A stretch of 64,000 bases of DNA from Subdoligranulum variabile (GTDB lineage: Bacteria > Bacillota > Clostridia > Oscillospirales > Ruminococcaceae). A program made the translations under genes and the position numbers. The DNA is taken from assembly GCF_025152575.1 (NCBI RefSeq), contig NZ_CP102293.1, forward strand, positions 1,736,001 through 1,800,000. The letters are read 5' to 3'. Position 1 is the first letter of the stretch. The number at the start of each line of letters is the position of its first letter. This document shows, piece by piece, positions 8,383 through 16,240 of this stretch. The notes beneath the pieces are model-generated. The model ran no database searches, was not told the origin of the DNA, and was given only the letters and a program-made list of their open reading frames with translations.

Positions 8383-8541
8383 ATGCCTAACGGAATCTAC
8401 ATCCAGACCGAATATCACGGCAAACTGATCCGCAAGATCGTGTGCAACGGGGAAGAGCGATGGTTCATCGGCTCGGACTGCGCCGTGACCTTCCTGTCCA
8501 TGGATGACTGCATGGCGGCCATTGACGCCTGCCGCGCCTGA
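8383..8541 (+). CDS. Small hypothetical protein (52 aa)
   Basis: A frame of 52 codons starting MPNGIYIQTEYHGKLIRKI and ending MAAIDACRA, then TGA. GGGGAGGAAACC precedes the ATG. Support as a gene comes from context: a good promoter 82 bases upstream, a canonical ribosome binding site, and a 16-bp perfect terminator hairpin 15 bases past the stop, so it forms its own transcription unit. The product is soluble, has three Cys (VCNGEE, SDCAV, DACRA) plus DDCM, and no signal peptide. I do not recognise a family. Cys pairs could bind a metal, which is speculation. Confidence 0.7.
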   Translation: MPNGIYIQTEYHGKLIRKIVCNGEERWFIGSDCAVTFLSMDDCMAAIDACRA

Positions 8542-8556
8542 TTTCGCCCATTCGTC

Positions 8557-8596
8557 CACACCCCGCCCGCGGCTCCGCGGGCGGGGTGTGTTTTCA
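8557..8596 (+). terminator. Strong terminator after the 52-aa gene
   Basis: Perfect 16-bp inverted repeat (8557-8572 with 8575-8590) followed by TTTTCATTTTT. Confidence 0.92.
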
Positions 8597-8618
8597 TTTT
8601 TCAGCAATCGAGGTTTCT

Positions 8619-10178
8619 ATGTCCGGCCATAAAGGTACCTGGCGCCATGTGGTGCGCAAACTTCTCTCCTTGATCTTCAGCCGTCTGGTGGTCACCGGCG
8701 TGCTGCTGCTCCTCCAGATCGTCTGGCTTTTCATCCTGTTCTATCGCCTCAGCGACTACGCCGTCTGGATCAACGGCGTGGGGCTGGCCCTCAGCGTCAT
8801 CATGTGTCTGGCCCTCATCCGCCAGGACTCCACCGTGCCGGAATTCAAGATCAGCTGGCTCATCCTCTTCACCGTCATGCCGGTGCAGGGCGGACTGCTC
8901 TATCTGCTCTGGGGCGACAAGCGCCCCGCCATCCGGCTGCGCCACCGCATCGAGCGGGCGGAGGCGCGGTTCGCCCCGCTGCGCACCGCCGATCCCGCCG
9001 CCCAGGAGACGCTGGAACACCGGGATCCCCGGGCCGCCGAGACCGCCCGCTATGTGCGGGACTTTGCCCCTGCGCCGGTCTTTGACGGCACCGCCGTGCG
9101 GTACTACCCCAACGGCGAGTCCATGTTCGCCGACATGCTGCCCGCCCTGCAGGGGGCCGAGCACAGCATCTATGTGGAGAGCTTCATCATCGGCATGGGG
9201 GAGATGTGGGGCCAGATCCACGAGATCCTCCGCCAGAAGGCCGCTGCCGGCCTGGACGTGCGGGTGGTCTACGACGACGCGGGCTGCCTGAGCCTTTTGC
9301 CCCACAACTACGACGAGACCCTGCAGGCGGAGGGCATCCGGGCCTTCTCCTTCAATCGGTGCGTGCCGCTGCTGAATTTGGTGATGAACAACCGGGACCA
9401 CCGCAAGATCATGGTCATCGACGGGCGGATCGCCTTCACGGGCGGCGTCAACCTGGCCGACGAGTACATCAACAAGCTGGTGCGGTTCGGCTACTGGAAG
9501 GACAGCGGCGTCCGGCTGGAAGGCCCCGCCGCCCGCAGCTTCGCCAACATCTTCCTGGCCTTCTGGCAGGCCCACTACCCCCGGGAGGTCATCGACTTCG
9601 CCACCCTGCCTCCGGCGGCCCCCGTGGCCACCGACTGCCTGGTACAGCCCTTCGCCGACAGCCCTGTGGACCGGGAGACCGTGGCCAAGAACGTCTACCT
9701 GGAACTCATCAGCCAGGCCCGCCAGCGGCTGTACATCTGCACGCCCTACCTGATCCTGGACAACGACCTGCTCAGCGCCCTGCGGCTGGCCGCCAAGCGG
9801 GGGGTGGATGTGCGGATCTACACCCCCGGCATCCCCGACAAACCCACCATCTACCTGCTGACCAAGAGCTACTTCCCCTCGCTGCTGCGGGCCGGGGTGA
9901 AGATCTACCGCTATGTGCCGGGCTTCCTCCACGCCAAGACCTGGCTCTGCGACGACCGGGTGGCCGCCGTGGGCACCGTCAATCTGGACTACCGCAGCCT
10001 CTACCTCCACTTCGAGTGCAGCGCCCTGCTCTACGGCGGCAAGGTATTGGAGGATATTCGCGCCGACTTCGCCGCCATCGAAGCGGAGTGCGAGCCGGTG
10101 GGACTGGAGGACTGCCGCACCGGCTTCCTGGGGACCCTGCACAGCGCCATCCTGCGCCTGCTGGCGCCCCTGTGCTGA
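8619..10178 (+). CDS. cls: Cardiolipin synthase
   Basis: A 519-aa membrane enzyme of the phospholipase D superfamily that condenses two phosphatidylglycerols to cardiolipin and glycerol. It starts with membrane helices (about residues 15-75), then carries two HKD signatures: HRKIMVIDGRIAFTGG near residue 266 and HAKTWLCDDRVAAVGTVN near residue 438. The ATG at 8619 follows CGAGG; the in-frame ATG at 8586 lies within the upstream terminator. It is a monocistronic unit ended by a UUCG-type terminator. Length and motif order match bacterial Cls. Confidence 0.95.
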   Translation: MSGHKGTWRHVVRKLLSLIFSRLVVTGVLLLLQIVWLFILFYRLSDYAVWINGVGLALSVIMCLALIRQDSTVPEFKISWLILFTVMPVQGGLLYLLWGDKRPAIRLRHRIERAEARFAPLRTADPAAQETLEHRDPRAAETARYVRDFAPAPVFDGTAVRYYPNGESMFADMLPALQGAEHSIYVESFIIGMGEMWGQIHEILRQKAAAGLDVRVVYDDAGCLSLLPHNYDETLQAEGIRAFSFNRCVPLLNLVMNNRDHRKIMVIDGRIAFTGGVNLADEYINKLVRFGYWKDSGVRLEGPAARSFANIFLAFWQAHYPREVIDFATLPPAAPVATDCLVQPFADSPVDRETVAKNVYLELISQARQRLYICTPYLILDNDLLSALRLAAKRGVDVRIYTPGIPDKPTIYLLTKSYFPSLLRAGVKIYRYVPGFLHAKTWLCDDRVAAVGTVNLDYRSLYLHFECSALLYGGKVLEDIRADFAAIEAECEPVGLEDCRTGFLGTLHSAILRLLAPLC

Positions 10179-10190
10179 ATAAGACCTATA

Positions 10191-10222
10191 AACGGGACTG
10201 TCTTCGGACAGTCCCGTTTTTT
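10191..10222 (+). terminator. Terminator after cls with a TTCG tetraloop
   Basis: A 12-bp perfect stem (AACGGGACTGTC / GACAGTCCCGTT) closed by a TTCG loop, then a T-run. It separates the chromosome from the phage-like cassette. Confidence 0.92.
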
Positions 10223-10225
10223 GTA

Positions 10226-10269
10226 TTGACAACTTCCGGTTGTTGGTCTAAGATGGGAAGAACCAACAA
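10226..10269 (+). promoter_or_regulatory. Promoter and operator-like repeat of the phage-like cassette
   Basis: TTGACA (10226-10231), 17-base spacer and TAAGAT (10249-10254). An 8-bp inverted repeat TTGTTGGT (10240-10247) / ACCAACAA (10262-10269) flanks the -10 element and probable start site, so a regulator could gate the whole cassette here. Confidence 0.65.
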
Positions 10270-10313
10270 AGTGTATCGGCACCCAATCAATATGGACTAG
10301 AAGGAGGAGCGCC

Positions 10314-10736
10314 ATGACCTATCAGGAAAAAATCGCGTGGCTGGGACAATACCGCGCGTCGGTGCGCCGGGAGCAGATGCTGGAAGGCGAACTGGAGATG
10401 ATGCGGGCCGCCGCCGAGCGGGTGACCGCCTGTCTGAGCGGCATGCCGGGGGCGGGCAGCGACACCGACCGGCTGCCCCGGGCGGTGGAACGTATCGAAG
10501 AGACGAGAAAAAAGCTGGAACAACAGATCGAAGACTGCGTGGAGCGCCGCTTTGCGGTGATGCAGGTGGTGGCGGCGGTCCAGGCCCCCGACGTGCAGGA
10601 AGTGCTGCGCCGCCGCTACATCCTGGGCCAGAGCTACGGCGACATCGCCGACGCCATGGGGGTGGTGCTGCGCCGCGTCTACCAGATCCACCGCGCCGGG
10701 GTGCTGGCCTTGTCCCTGGAAGAAAAGGCTTCCTGA
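10314..10736 (+). CDS. Phage late-gene regulator, sigma-70 region 4-like (DUF1492/ArpU type)
   Basis: A 140-aa protein with an N-terminal coiled-coil-prone helix (residues 15-75) and a C-terminal HTH of the region 4 kind: LRRRYILGQSYGDIADAMGV followed by LRRVYQIHRAGV. Proteins of this type in Firmicutes prophages sit just before the terminase genes and switch on late transcription. Here it is first in the cassette, with a strong AGAAGGAGGAG site, but the next gene is the portal. It may act on the promoter at 10226 or on an unseen one in the leader between it and the portal. Confidence 0.75.
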   Translation: MTYQEKIAWLGQYRASVRREQMLEGELEMMRAAAERVTACLSGMPGAGSDTDRLPRAVERIEETRKKLEQQIEDCVERRFAVMQVVAAVQAPDVQEVLRRRYILGQSYGDIADAMGVVLRRVYQIHRAGVLALSLEEKAS

Positions 10737-10737
10737 T

Positions 10738-10926
10738 CTTTCCCGAAGACTTCGGGAAATTTCATTGAAATTCACAACTTAAAGTAGTAATATGGTACCG
10801 TTGAAACTCGTGGGAGGGCAAAGGCCCGGCCGCGGGTTTTTATTTTTGCCCCAGACCGGAAGGAGGGATGCCCCATGCACCCAGTACGCCCCCGCCCGCC
10901 GCGGTCCGCGGCGCGGCGGGCGGGGG
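10738..10926 (+). other. Hairpin-rich leader between regulator and portal
   Basis: Three structures lie here. The first is a 9-bp hairpin TTTCCCGAA / TTCGGGAAA (10738-10760). The second is a GGGCAAA...TTTGCCC arm pair (about 10816-10856) enclosing a CCCGGCCGCGGG core and T-runs. The third is a perfect 15-bp GC-only stem, 10889-10903 with 10912-10926, without a T-run. This is the position where the terminase genes are expected. The third stem overlaps the first codons of the longer portal start. Confidence 0.6.
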
Positions 10927-12290
10927 ATACCGCCCACCATCTTGCGGGAAAGGAGAATTTTTTGCAAAGCTATCTGGAACAAGCCTTTGGCAAGCACGAT
11001 GTGACCTCGGCCAAAATGCGCGGGGCCCTGCGGGAATGGCTGGACCTGTACTACGGCGCGCCCCGCCCCGGCGAGGACCCCGCCCCGCGGCTGGCCGCCC
11101 TCATCGTGGCCAAGCTCTGCCGCACCGTCTTTGCCGAGTACGACGCCCGGCTGGACGGCGGGGCGGACGACTTCACGCGGGGCAGCCTGGCGGCCCTGGA
11201 TGCCGTGCGCAAACTGGCCCTGCAGTATGCCCTCATCGGCGGGGAGTGCCTGCTCAAGCCGGTGCTCACCGGCAGCGCCCTGGATTTTGTGCCCATCCGG
11301 CGGGACTGCTACGTCCCCCTGGCCCGGGACGCCCACGGCCGTCTGCTGGCGGTGGGCACCATGGAATGCCACAGCCGGGGCGCCACCCGCTACGCCCTGC
11401 TGGAACGCCGGGTGGCCGGGCCCGACGGTCTCACCATCGAGACGCGGCTCTTTGAGCTCAACGGCCAGGCCCTGGGCCGCTGCGTGCCGCTGTCCACCCT
11501 GGACGCCTGCGCCGATCTGGTGCCCCAGCTCTTCCTGCCCGGCGTGCCGGGGGTGGGGCTGGCGGTGCTGCGCACCCCGCTGGCCAACTGCGTGGACGGC
11601 TCCGCCGACGCCGTGAGCATCTACGCCCCCGCGGCGGGACTGCTCCACGCCCTGGCCCGCTGCGAGGAACAGCTCAACCACGAGTTTTCCAACGGCGCCT
11701 CCCGGGTGTTCGCCTCGGAGGACCTGCTGCGCCCCGACGCCCGGGGCCGCCGCACCCTCCAGGACGACCTCTTCGTGGGGCTGCCCGACGACCCGGCCAA
11801 CCTAGGGGTCACCGTCTACAGCCCGGCGCTGCGGGAACAGAGCTATCTGGCCCGCAAGCAGGACCTGCTGCGCGGGTGCGAAAGCCTGCTGGGTCTGCGC
11901 CGGGGTATCCTGAGCGAGACCGAGGCGGAGGCCGAACCCCGCACCGCCACCGAGATCGCCGCCACCTCGGTGGACTACGACCTGACCATCCGGGACCTGC
12001 AGGCCATGTGGCAAACCGCCGCCCGGGACGCCCTGACCATCTGCCAGGCTCTGGGCGGCCTCTACGGCCTGCGGGCCGCCGACGCCGCCCCCGTCACCCT
12101 GACCATCGACTGGGGCGACGGCGTGCTCTACGACCGCAGCCGCGTCTGGGAGGAGCAGCGCCAGCTGGTGGCGGACGGGCTGCTCCGCCCCGAACTGGCC
12201 CTGGCCTGGTACTACGGCCTGCCCCACGACACCGAGGCCGACCTGCGCCGCATCCGGGACCGCTTTATGCCGAAAGGAGGAACCCTCTGA
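10875..12290 (+). CDS. Phage portal protein
   Basis: 471 aa from the ATG at 10875 (AAGGAGGG 8 bases upstream). An alternative TTG at 10962, preceded by AAAGGAG, would give 442 aa and exclude a basic leader that coincides with a GC-only hairpin; I consider both starts possible. The fold class is SPP1 gp6-like portal: the acidic and aromatic N-terminal core, CEEQLNHEFSNGASRVFASE in the middle, and the SLLGLRRGILSETEAEAEPR wing typical of these proteins. Portals form the dodecameric ring at one capsid vertex through which DNA passes and recruit terminase, which is absent here. Confidence 0.82.
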   Translation: MHPVRPRPPRSAARRAGDTAHHLAGKENFLQSYLEQAFGKHDVTSAKMRGALREWLDLYYGAPRPGEDPAPRLAALIVAKLCRTVFAEYDARLDGGADDFTRGSLAALDAVRKLALQYALIGGECLLKPVLTGSALDFVPIRRDCYVPLARDAHGRLLAVGTMECHSRGATRYALLERRVAGPDGLTIETRLFELNGQALGRCVPLSTLDACADLVPQLFLPGVPGVGLAVLRTPLANCVDGSADAVSIYAPAAGLLHALARCEEQLNHEFSNGASRVFASEDLLRPDARGRRTLQDDLFVGLPDDPANLGVTVYSPALREQSYLARKQDLLRGCESLLGLRRGILSETEAEAEPRTATEIAATSVDYDLTIRDLQAMWQTAARDALTICQALGGLYGLRAADAAPVTLTIDWGDGVLYDRSRVWEEQRQLVADGLLRPELALAWYYGLPHDTEADLRRIRDRFMPKGGTL

Positions 12291-12463
12291 TGGAAGAACA
12301 CAACCCCACTCCGGCGCCCTACGCCGCCGGTACCGGCACCGTGCCGGTGACCCCCGACCGGGATGCCTTTGAACGGATGGGCTACCGGGAACGGCTGGCC
12401 CTCAAGCGGGAGGACCCCGCGGGCTACGCCGCCCTGCGCCAGACCCCCGGCAACGACCGCTGA
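12290..12463 (+). CDS. Small scaffold-like phage protein (57 aa)
   Basis: A 57-aa product coupled to the portal gene (the TGA of the portal overlaps this ATG by one base, GGAGGAA upstream). It is disordered and Pro-rich at first, then helical: FERMGYRERLALKREDPAGY. That last segment resembles the conserved C-terminal tail of clostridial phage scaffolds and minor head proteins (pattern of the kind MTYxERLELxxxDPELY). Scaffold genes sit exactly here, between portal and capsid, but are usually three to four times longer, so this may be a reduced scaffold that kept only the capsid-binding tail. That is inference. Confidence 0.65.
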   Translation: MEEHNPTPAPYAAGTGTVPVTPDRDAFERMGYRERLALKREDPAGYAALRQTPGNDR

Positions 12464-12491
12464 CACCCTGCAACAGAAAGGAAACTGATTT

Positions 12492-13349
12492 ATGGCTGAT
12501 CTGAATACCAAACTCTCCGACCTGATCGACCCCGAAGTCATGGGGGATATGGTCTCGGCCCGCATCCCCAAAAAGCTGCGGGTGGCCCCCTTCGCCAAGA
12601 TCGACGACACCCTGGCCGGCGTCCCCGGCGACACCATCACGGTGCCCGCCTACACCTACATCGGCGACGCCGACGATGTGGCCGAGGGCGGCGAGGTAGC
12701 CATCGAAAAGATGACCACCTCCACCCGCAAGGCCACCATCAAAAAGGCCATGAAGGGCATCGGCCTCACCGACGAGGCGGTGCTCTCCGGCTACGGCAAC
12801 CCCGTGGGCGAAGCCAACACCCAGCTGGCCCTGGCCATCGCCGCCAAGATCGACAACGACTGCATGGATGCCCTGCTCACCGCCAGCCTGAGCTACGACG
12901 GCTCCGCCAACACCATCAGCTACAACGGCATCGTGGACGCCGTGGACCTCTTCGAGGAGGAGATGGGCAGCTCCGACAAGGTCATGTTCATCCATCCCAA
13001 ACAGGTCACCCAGCTGCGCAAGAACGCCGACTTCATCAGCGCCGACAAGTACCAGGCGGGGGTGGCCCTCACCGGCGAGATCGGCATGATCGCCGGCTGC
13101 CGGCTGGTGCCCAGCAAGAAGGTGCCGCTCTCCGGCGGCGTCTACACCTGCCCCATCGTCAAGCTGGAATCCGACCCCGAGGTGGACGACGAGATCCCCG
13201 CCCTGACCATCTACCGCAAGCGGGACGTGAACATCGAGACGGAACGCAAGCCCAAGACCCGCACCACCGAGATCACCGCCGACGAATTCTACGTGGCGGT
13301 GCTCTCCAACGAAGCCAAGGTGGTGCTGGCCAAGTTCAAGGAAGCGTAA
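12492..13349 (+). CDS. Major capsid protein, N4-gp56-like HK97 fold
   Basis: A 285-aa shell protein with the N4 gp56-type signature near the N terminus (LSDLIDPEVMGDMVSARIP, then the GVPGDTITVPAYTYIGDAD strand) and the conserved VMFIHPKQVTQLRKNADF helix around residue 160. No N-terminal delta domain or protease is visible, which fits a capsid of this class assembled with a separate scaffold. AGAAAGGAAAC precedes the ATG. It lies 28 bases after the scaffold-like gene. Length is about normal for the family. Confidence 0.88.
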   Translation: MADLNTKLSDLIDPEVMGDMVSARIPKKLRVAPFAKIDDTLAGVPGDTITVPAYTYIGDADDVAEGGEVAIEKMTTSTRKATIKKAMKGIGLTDEAVLSGYGNPVGEANTQLALAIAAKIDNDCMDALLTASLSYDGSANTISYNGIVDAVDLFEEEMGSSDKVMFIHPKQVTQLRKNADFISADKYQAGVALTGEIGMIAGCRLVPSKKVPLSGGVYTCPIVKLESDPEVDDEIPALTIYRKRDVNIETERKPKTRTTEITADEFYVAVLSNEAKVVLAKFKEA

Positions 13350-13361
13350 GGGGGACTGCCC

Positions 13362-13733
13362 ATGCCCGATTACGCCTTCTACCGCGAGAGCTATCTGGGG
13401 GAGGACATCCCCGAGGCCCAGTTCCCGCGCTTTCTCCGGCGGGCGGAGGCGGAACTGGCCCGGATGCGGGATGTCTACGCCGTGGCGCCCCGCCCCGGCC
13501 TGGACCCCGACAACGCCGAAGCCATGGCCCTGTGCGCCATCGCCGATGCGGTGTATGAGTTCGCCCAGGAGGACGAAGCCCGGGGCCTTTCCGGCATGAC
13601 GGTGGGCAGCGTCAGCGAAAGCTACACCGCCCCGCCGGAACTCTGCGCCACCACCCTGGCCCTGCGGGCCGCCCACTACCGGCACGAGGCCGGGTACTAT
13701 CTGCAGATCGGGCGGTGGCTGCCCCATGCGTAA
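13362..13733 (+). CDS. Phage head-tail connector (gp6/gp15-like adaptor)
   Basis: A 123-aa mostly helical protein. The N-terminal helix pattern (FPRFLRRAEAELARM), a middle ALCAIADAVYEFAQ helix and the strongly conserved transition SVSESYTAPPE are typical of head completion adaptors that dock beneath the portal. It overlaps the next gene by 8 bases. Position after the capsid gene agrees with this role. Confidence 0.75.
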   Translation: MPDYAFYRESYLGEDIPEAQFPRFLRRAEAELARMRDVYAVAPRPGLDPDNAEAMALCAIADAVYEFAQEDEARGLSGMTVGSVSESYTAPPELCATTLALRAAHYRHEAGYYLQIGRWLPHA

Positions 13734-14133
13734 GAGCCGCCTGTTTGCCCAGACCGTCACGGTCTACCGCGGCGACGCCGACGCCCTGGGCGTCAGACGC
13801 ACCGTGCTGCGCGGGGTGTTCTGGCAGCACGGCCGCCGCCGTACCCCCGACGCCGACGGCACCACCCAGGGGGAAGTCCTGCTGCTGGTGGTGCCGGAAT
13901 CCGCCGCCCGCTACGGCACCGACTACACCCTGGAACCGGGGGACCGCCTCTGCCCCGGGGAGGGGCCGGAGGTGAGCTGGGCCGACTGGGCGGACTTCGT
14001 GCCCGGCGCCCGGGCCGATGTGGCGGTGGTCCAGTACGTGCTGCCCATGTACCGCGGCGCCGAACTCCACCATGTGGAGGCCGGTACCTGGTGGACGGGC
14101 GGCGGCACCGGCGCCCACAGCCTGACCAACTGA
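13726..14133 (+). CDS. Phage head-closure / stopper protein
   Basis: A 135-aa beta-rich protein in the second connector position. It resembles small stopper-type proteins of siphophages (DUF6751-like): a short N-terminal RLFAQTVTVYRG strand, a GEVLLLVVPESAARYG strand and an acidic LEPGDRLCPGEGPE turn. Such proteins close the DNA exit and receive the tail. The ATG overlaps the previous stop by 8 bases, so it is translated by coupling. Family assignment is tentative; the placement is firm. Confidence 0.6.
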   Translation: MRKSRLFAQTVTVYRGDADALGVRRTVLRGVFWQHGRRRTPDADGTTQGEVLLLVVPESAARYGTDYTLEPGDRLCPGEGPEVSWADWADFVPGARADVAVVQYVLPMYRGAELHHVEAGTWWTGGGTGAHSLTN

Positions 14134-14147
14134 GGAGGAACTGCCCC

Positions 14148-14603
14148 ATGAATGAATCTGTTTTGCCGGCGCTGCGGGACTTTCTGGCCGGGGCGCCCGC
14201 CCTGGCGGACCTGACCCTCCGGGTGGAAAACGCCGGCCCCGCCCCCGGCACCGGCGGGCTGTGGCCCCGGGGCGTCACGGTGCTCACCCGCAGGGAAAAC
14301 CTGCTGGGGGGCGTCAGCCTGCGCTGCCGGGCAGAGTTCCTTCTGCGTCTCTGCCTGCCCCTGCCCCCCGGGGATGACGCCCGGGCCGTGAAGAACGCCG
14401 GGCGGCTGCTGGCCCTGGAAAGCTGGGTGGCCGCCCAGAGCGCCGCCCACGCCCTGCCCGCCTTCGGCAACGGTCTGCCCGAAGGGGAGACCCTGCGCGC
14501 CGAGGACGGACGTCTTGAGACCGCCGACGCCGGCGGCACCGCCCGCTACACCCTCCGCCTGCTGGCGGAGTACACCGAAGTTTACAAGGAGGATACCCCA
14601 TGA
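14148..14603 (+). CDS. Phage tail terminator / minor capsid-type protein
   Basis: A 151-aa alpha/beta protein (MNESVLPALRDFLAGAP start, GAGGAGGAA 5 bases before). Its slot between the stopper and the tail tube is where the tail terminator is encoded. The segment WPRGVTVLTRRENLLGGVSL looks like the beta-sheet edge of such proteins. It overlaps the tail tube start by four bases (ATGA). I infer the role mainly from gene order. Confidence 0.55.
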   Translation: MNESVLPALRDFLAGAPALADLTLRVENAGPAPGTGGLWPRGVTVLTRRENLLGGVSLRCRAEFLLRLCLPLPPGDDARAVKNAGRLLALESWVAAQSAAHALPAFGNGLPEGETLRAEDGRLETADAGGTARYTLRLLAEYTEVYKEDTP

Positions 14604-15076
14604 AGATCCAACGCAAATACATGGCGCACTACCTGAATGCGGCGTTCACCGACCCGGAAGCCAGCTACGTCCGGCTGGGCCGGGACCTGGAGGAATACGC
14701 CCCCGAGCTCAGCGCCAATGTGGAGAAAAAGTCCAACATCCTGGGCGAGACCAGCATCGTCATCGACAGCTACCAGAAGCAGGGCGAGGTCTCGCCCTAC
14801 TACGCCGAGGAGGGCGACCCGCTGTTTGAAAAGCTCCAGGCCATCCTGGACGGCGACCTGGTGCTGGACGACCTGAAGACCGACATGGTGGAGGTCAAGC
14901 TCTGGGGCGACGAGGACGGCGCCTACCCCGCCGTCAAGGAGGAGTGCTACATCGAGATCGTCAGCTACGGCGGCGACACCACCGGCTACCAGATCCCCTT
15001 CAATGTGCACTACACCGGCGTCAAGACCAAGGGCACCTTCGACCCGTCCACCAAGACTTTTACGGCTGCGGGCTGA
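14600..15076 (+). CDS. Major tail tube protein
   Basis: A 158-aa protein with a start of the type MKIQRKYMAHYLNAAF and the tube-fold feature NVEKKSNILGETSIVI, closely like siphophage tube subunits of Clostridia. It stacks as hexamers to form a non-contractile tail. No sheath gene is present in the cassette, which argues against a contractile particle. Coupled to the upstream gene by an ATGA overlap; a terminator-like hairpin follows, perhaps to adjust expression of the downstream genes relative to the tube. Confidence 0.8.
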   Translation: MKIQRKYMAHYLNAAFTDPEASYVRLGRDLEEYAPELSANVEKKSNILGETSIVIDSYQKQGEVSPYYAEEGDPLFEKLQAILDGDLVLDDLKTDMVEVKLWGDEDGAYPAVKEECYIEIVSYGGDTTGYQIPFNVHYTGVKTKGTFDPSTKTFTAAG

Positions 15077-15145
15077 GCACCCTGACGGCTCAAAGGGGGC
15101 AACAGCCCGGGAGATGACCCGCCCGGACTGCATCCCATCGTCTGT

Positions 15146-15179
15146 GCGGGGGCGGCTGCGGCCGTCCCCGCTTCTTTTG
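15146..15179 (+). terminator. Intra-operon terminator after the tail tube gene
   Basis: An 11-bp stem (GCGGGGGCGGC / GCCGTCCCCGC, one G-U) followed by TTCTTTTGT. It lies between the tube gene and the chaperone genes, where partial readthrough would give more tube than assembly factors. Confidence 0.7.
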
Positions 15180-15195
15180 TAAGAAAGGAAGGTCC

Positions 15196-15648
15196 ATGAA
15201 ACAACTGACCATTGACACCGGTGTGGAGGAATTCTCCGTCAACGGCCACGGCGTGCTGCGCTTCAACCCCGCCGACCCCAACCTCTACCACCGGTTTTTC
15301 GACGCAGGCAAGACCCTCTCCGCCCTGGACAAAGAGCTGGAAGAGAAAGTGGCCGCCCTGCCCGACGGCCCCGAGAGCGCCGAGGCGGGGCTGGCCCTGC
15401 TGGCCGAGTATGACGGCCGCATCAAGGCGCTGCTCACCGGCATCTTCGGCGCCGAGAACGACTTCGACCGGGTGCTGGGCGGGGTGAATCTGGCCGGGGT
15501 GGGCACCAACGGCAAGCGGGTGGTGCAGAACCTGCTGGAAGCCCTGACCCCCATCCTGCAGCAGGGGGCGCAGCGCCATCTGGAGGCCGCCGCCGACGCC
15601 GCCGTGGCCGAAGCGGACGCCGCCCGCGCCGCCCGGGCGCAGTCATGA
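15196..15648 (+). CDS. Tail assembly chaperone
   Basis: A 150-aa protein in the position of the gpG-type tail chaperone, before the tape measure. It begins with a beta-strand domain (TIDTGVEEFSVNGHGVLRF) and continues as long helices with a heptad-like pattern (ALDKELEEKVAALP), ending in an Ala-rich helix. It overlaps the next gene by four bases (ATGA). Such proteins coat the tape measure during tube assembly. No slippery frameshift site is needed because the second chaperone has its own start. Confidence 0.68.
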   Translation: MKQLTIDTGVEEFSVNGHGVLRFNPADPNLYHRFFDAGKTLSALDKELEEKVAALPDGPESAEAGLALLAEYDGRIKALLTGIFGAENDFDRVLGGVNLAGVGTNGKRVVQNLLEALTPILQQGAQRHLEAAADAAVAEADAARAARAQS

Positions 15649-16220
15649 CCGGGTCCTGGGGCCTGCCGGTGCAGGCCGTCATCGAGGACCGGGTCTACCA
15701 GATCCACACCGATTTCCGGGATATCCTGGAGCTGCTGCGCTGGCTGGACGGCACCGCCGCCCCTGACCTGGACCGCGGCGAGCGGTGGTATGTGGCCATG
15801 CGGCTGTTCTACCCCGACTTTGCCGCCATGCCCCGGCAGGACTGGCCCGCCGCCACCCGGTTCCTCACCGAGTTCCTGGCGGCGGGGCGGCCCGAACCGG
15901 CCGCCGGCACCCCCCGGCTCATGGACTGGCAGCAGGATGCGCCCCTCATCGCCGCGGGCATCAGCCGGGCGGCAGGGCAGGATGTGCGGGCGCTGCCCTA
16001 TCTGCACTGGTGGAGCTTCCTGGGCTGGTTCGACGCCATCGGCGAGGGGACCTTCGCCACGGTGGTGGCCATCCGGGACAAGCTGCGCCGGGGCAAAAAG
16101 CTGGAACCCTGGGAACTGGATTTTTACCGCACCCACCGCGCCGCCGTGGACCTGCGCCCCGCCCCCGACCCGGCGGCCGACGCCGAAAAGCAGCAGCTGC
16201 TGGCGCGGCTGGGTGCCTGA
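15645..16220 (+). CDS. Phage Gp15-family tail assembly protein
   Basis: A 191-aa protein of the bacteriophage Gp15 family, the usual partner just ahead of the tape measure in Gram-positive siphophages. The DFRDILELLRWLDG helix near the N terminus and the conserved LHWWSFLGWFDAIGEGTF motif (about residues 122-140) support the call. Probable second tail chaperone. Start overlaps the previous stop. Confidence 0.8.
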   Translation: MTGSWGLPVQAVIEDRVYQIHTDFRDILELLRWLDGTAAPDLDRGERWYVAMRLFYPDFAAMPRQDWPAATRFLTEFLAAGRPEPAAGTPRLMDWQQDAPLIAAGISRAAGQDVRALPYLHWWSFLGWFDAIGEGTFATVVAIRDKLRRGKKLEPWELDFYRTHRAAVDLRPAPDPAADAEKQQLLARLGA

Positions 16221-16240
16221 CCCCGAAAGGAGGAACCTGA

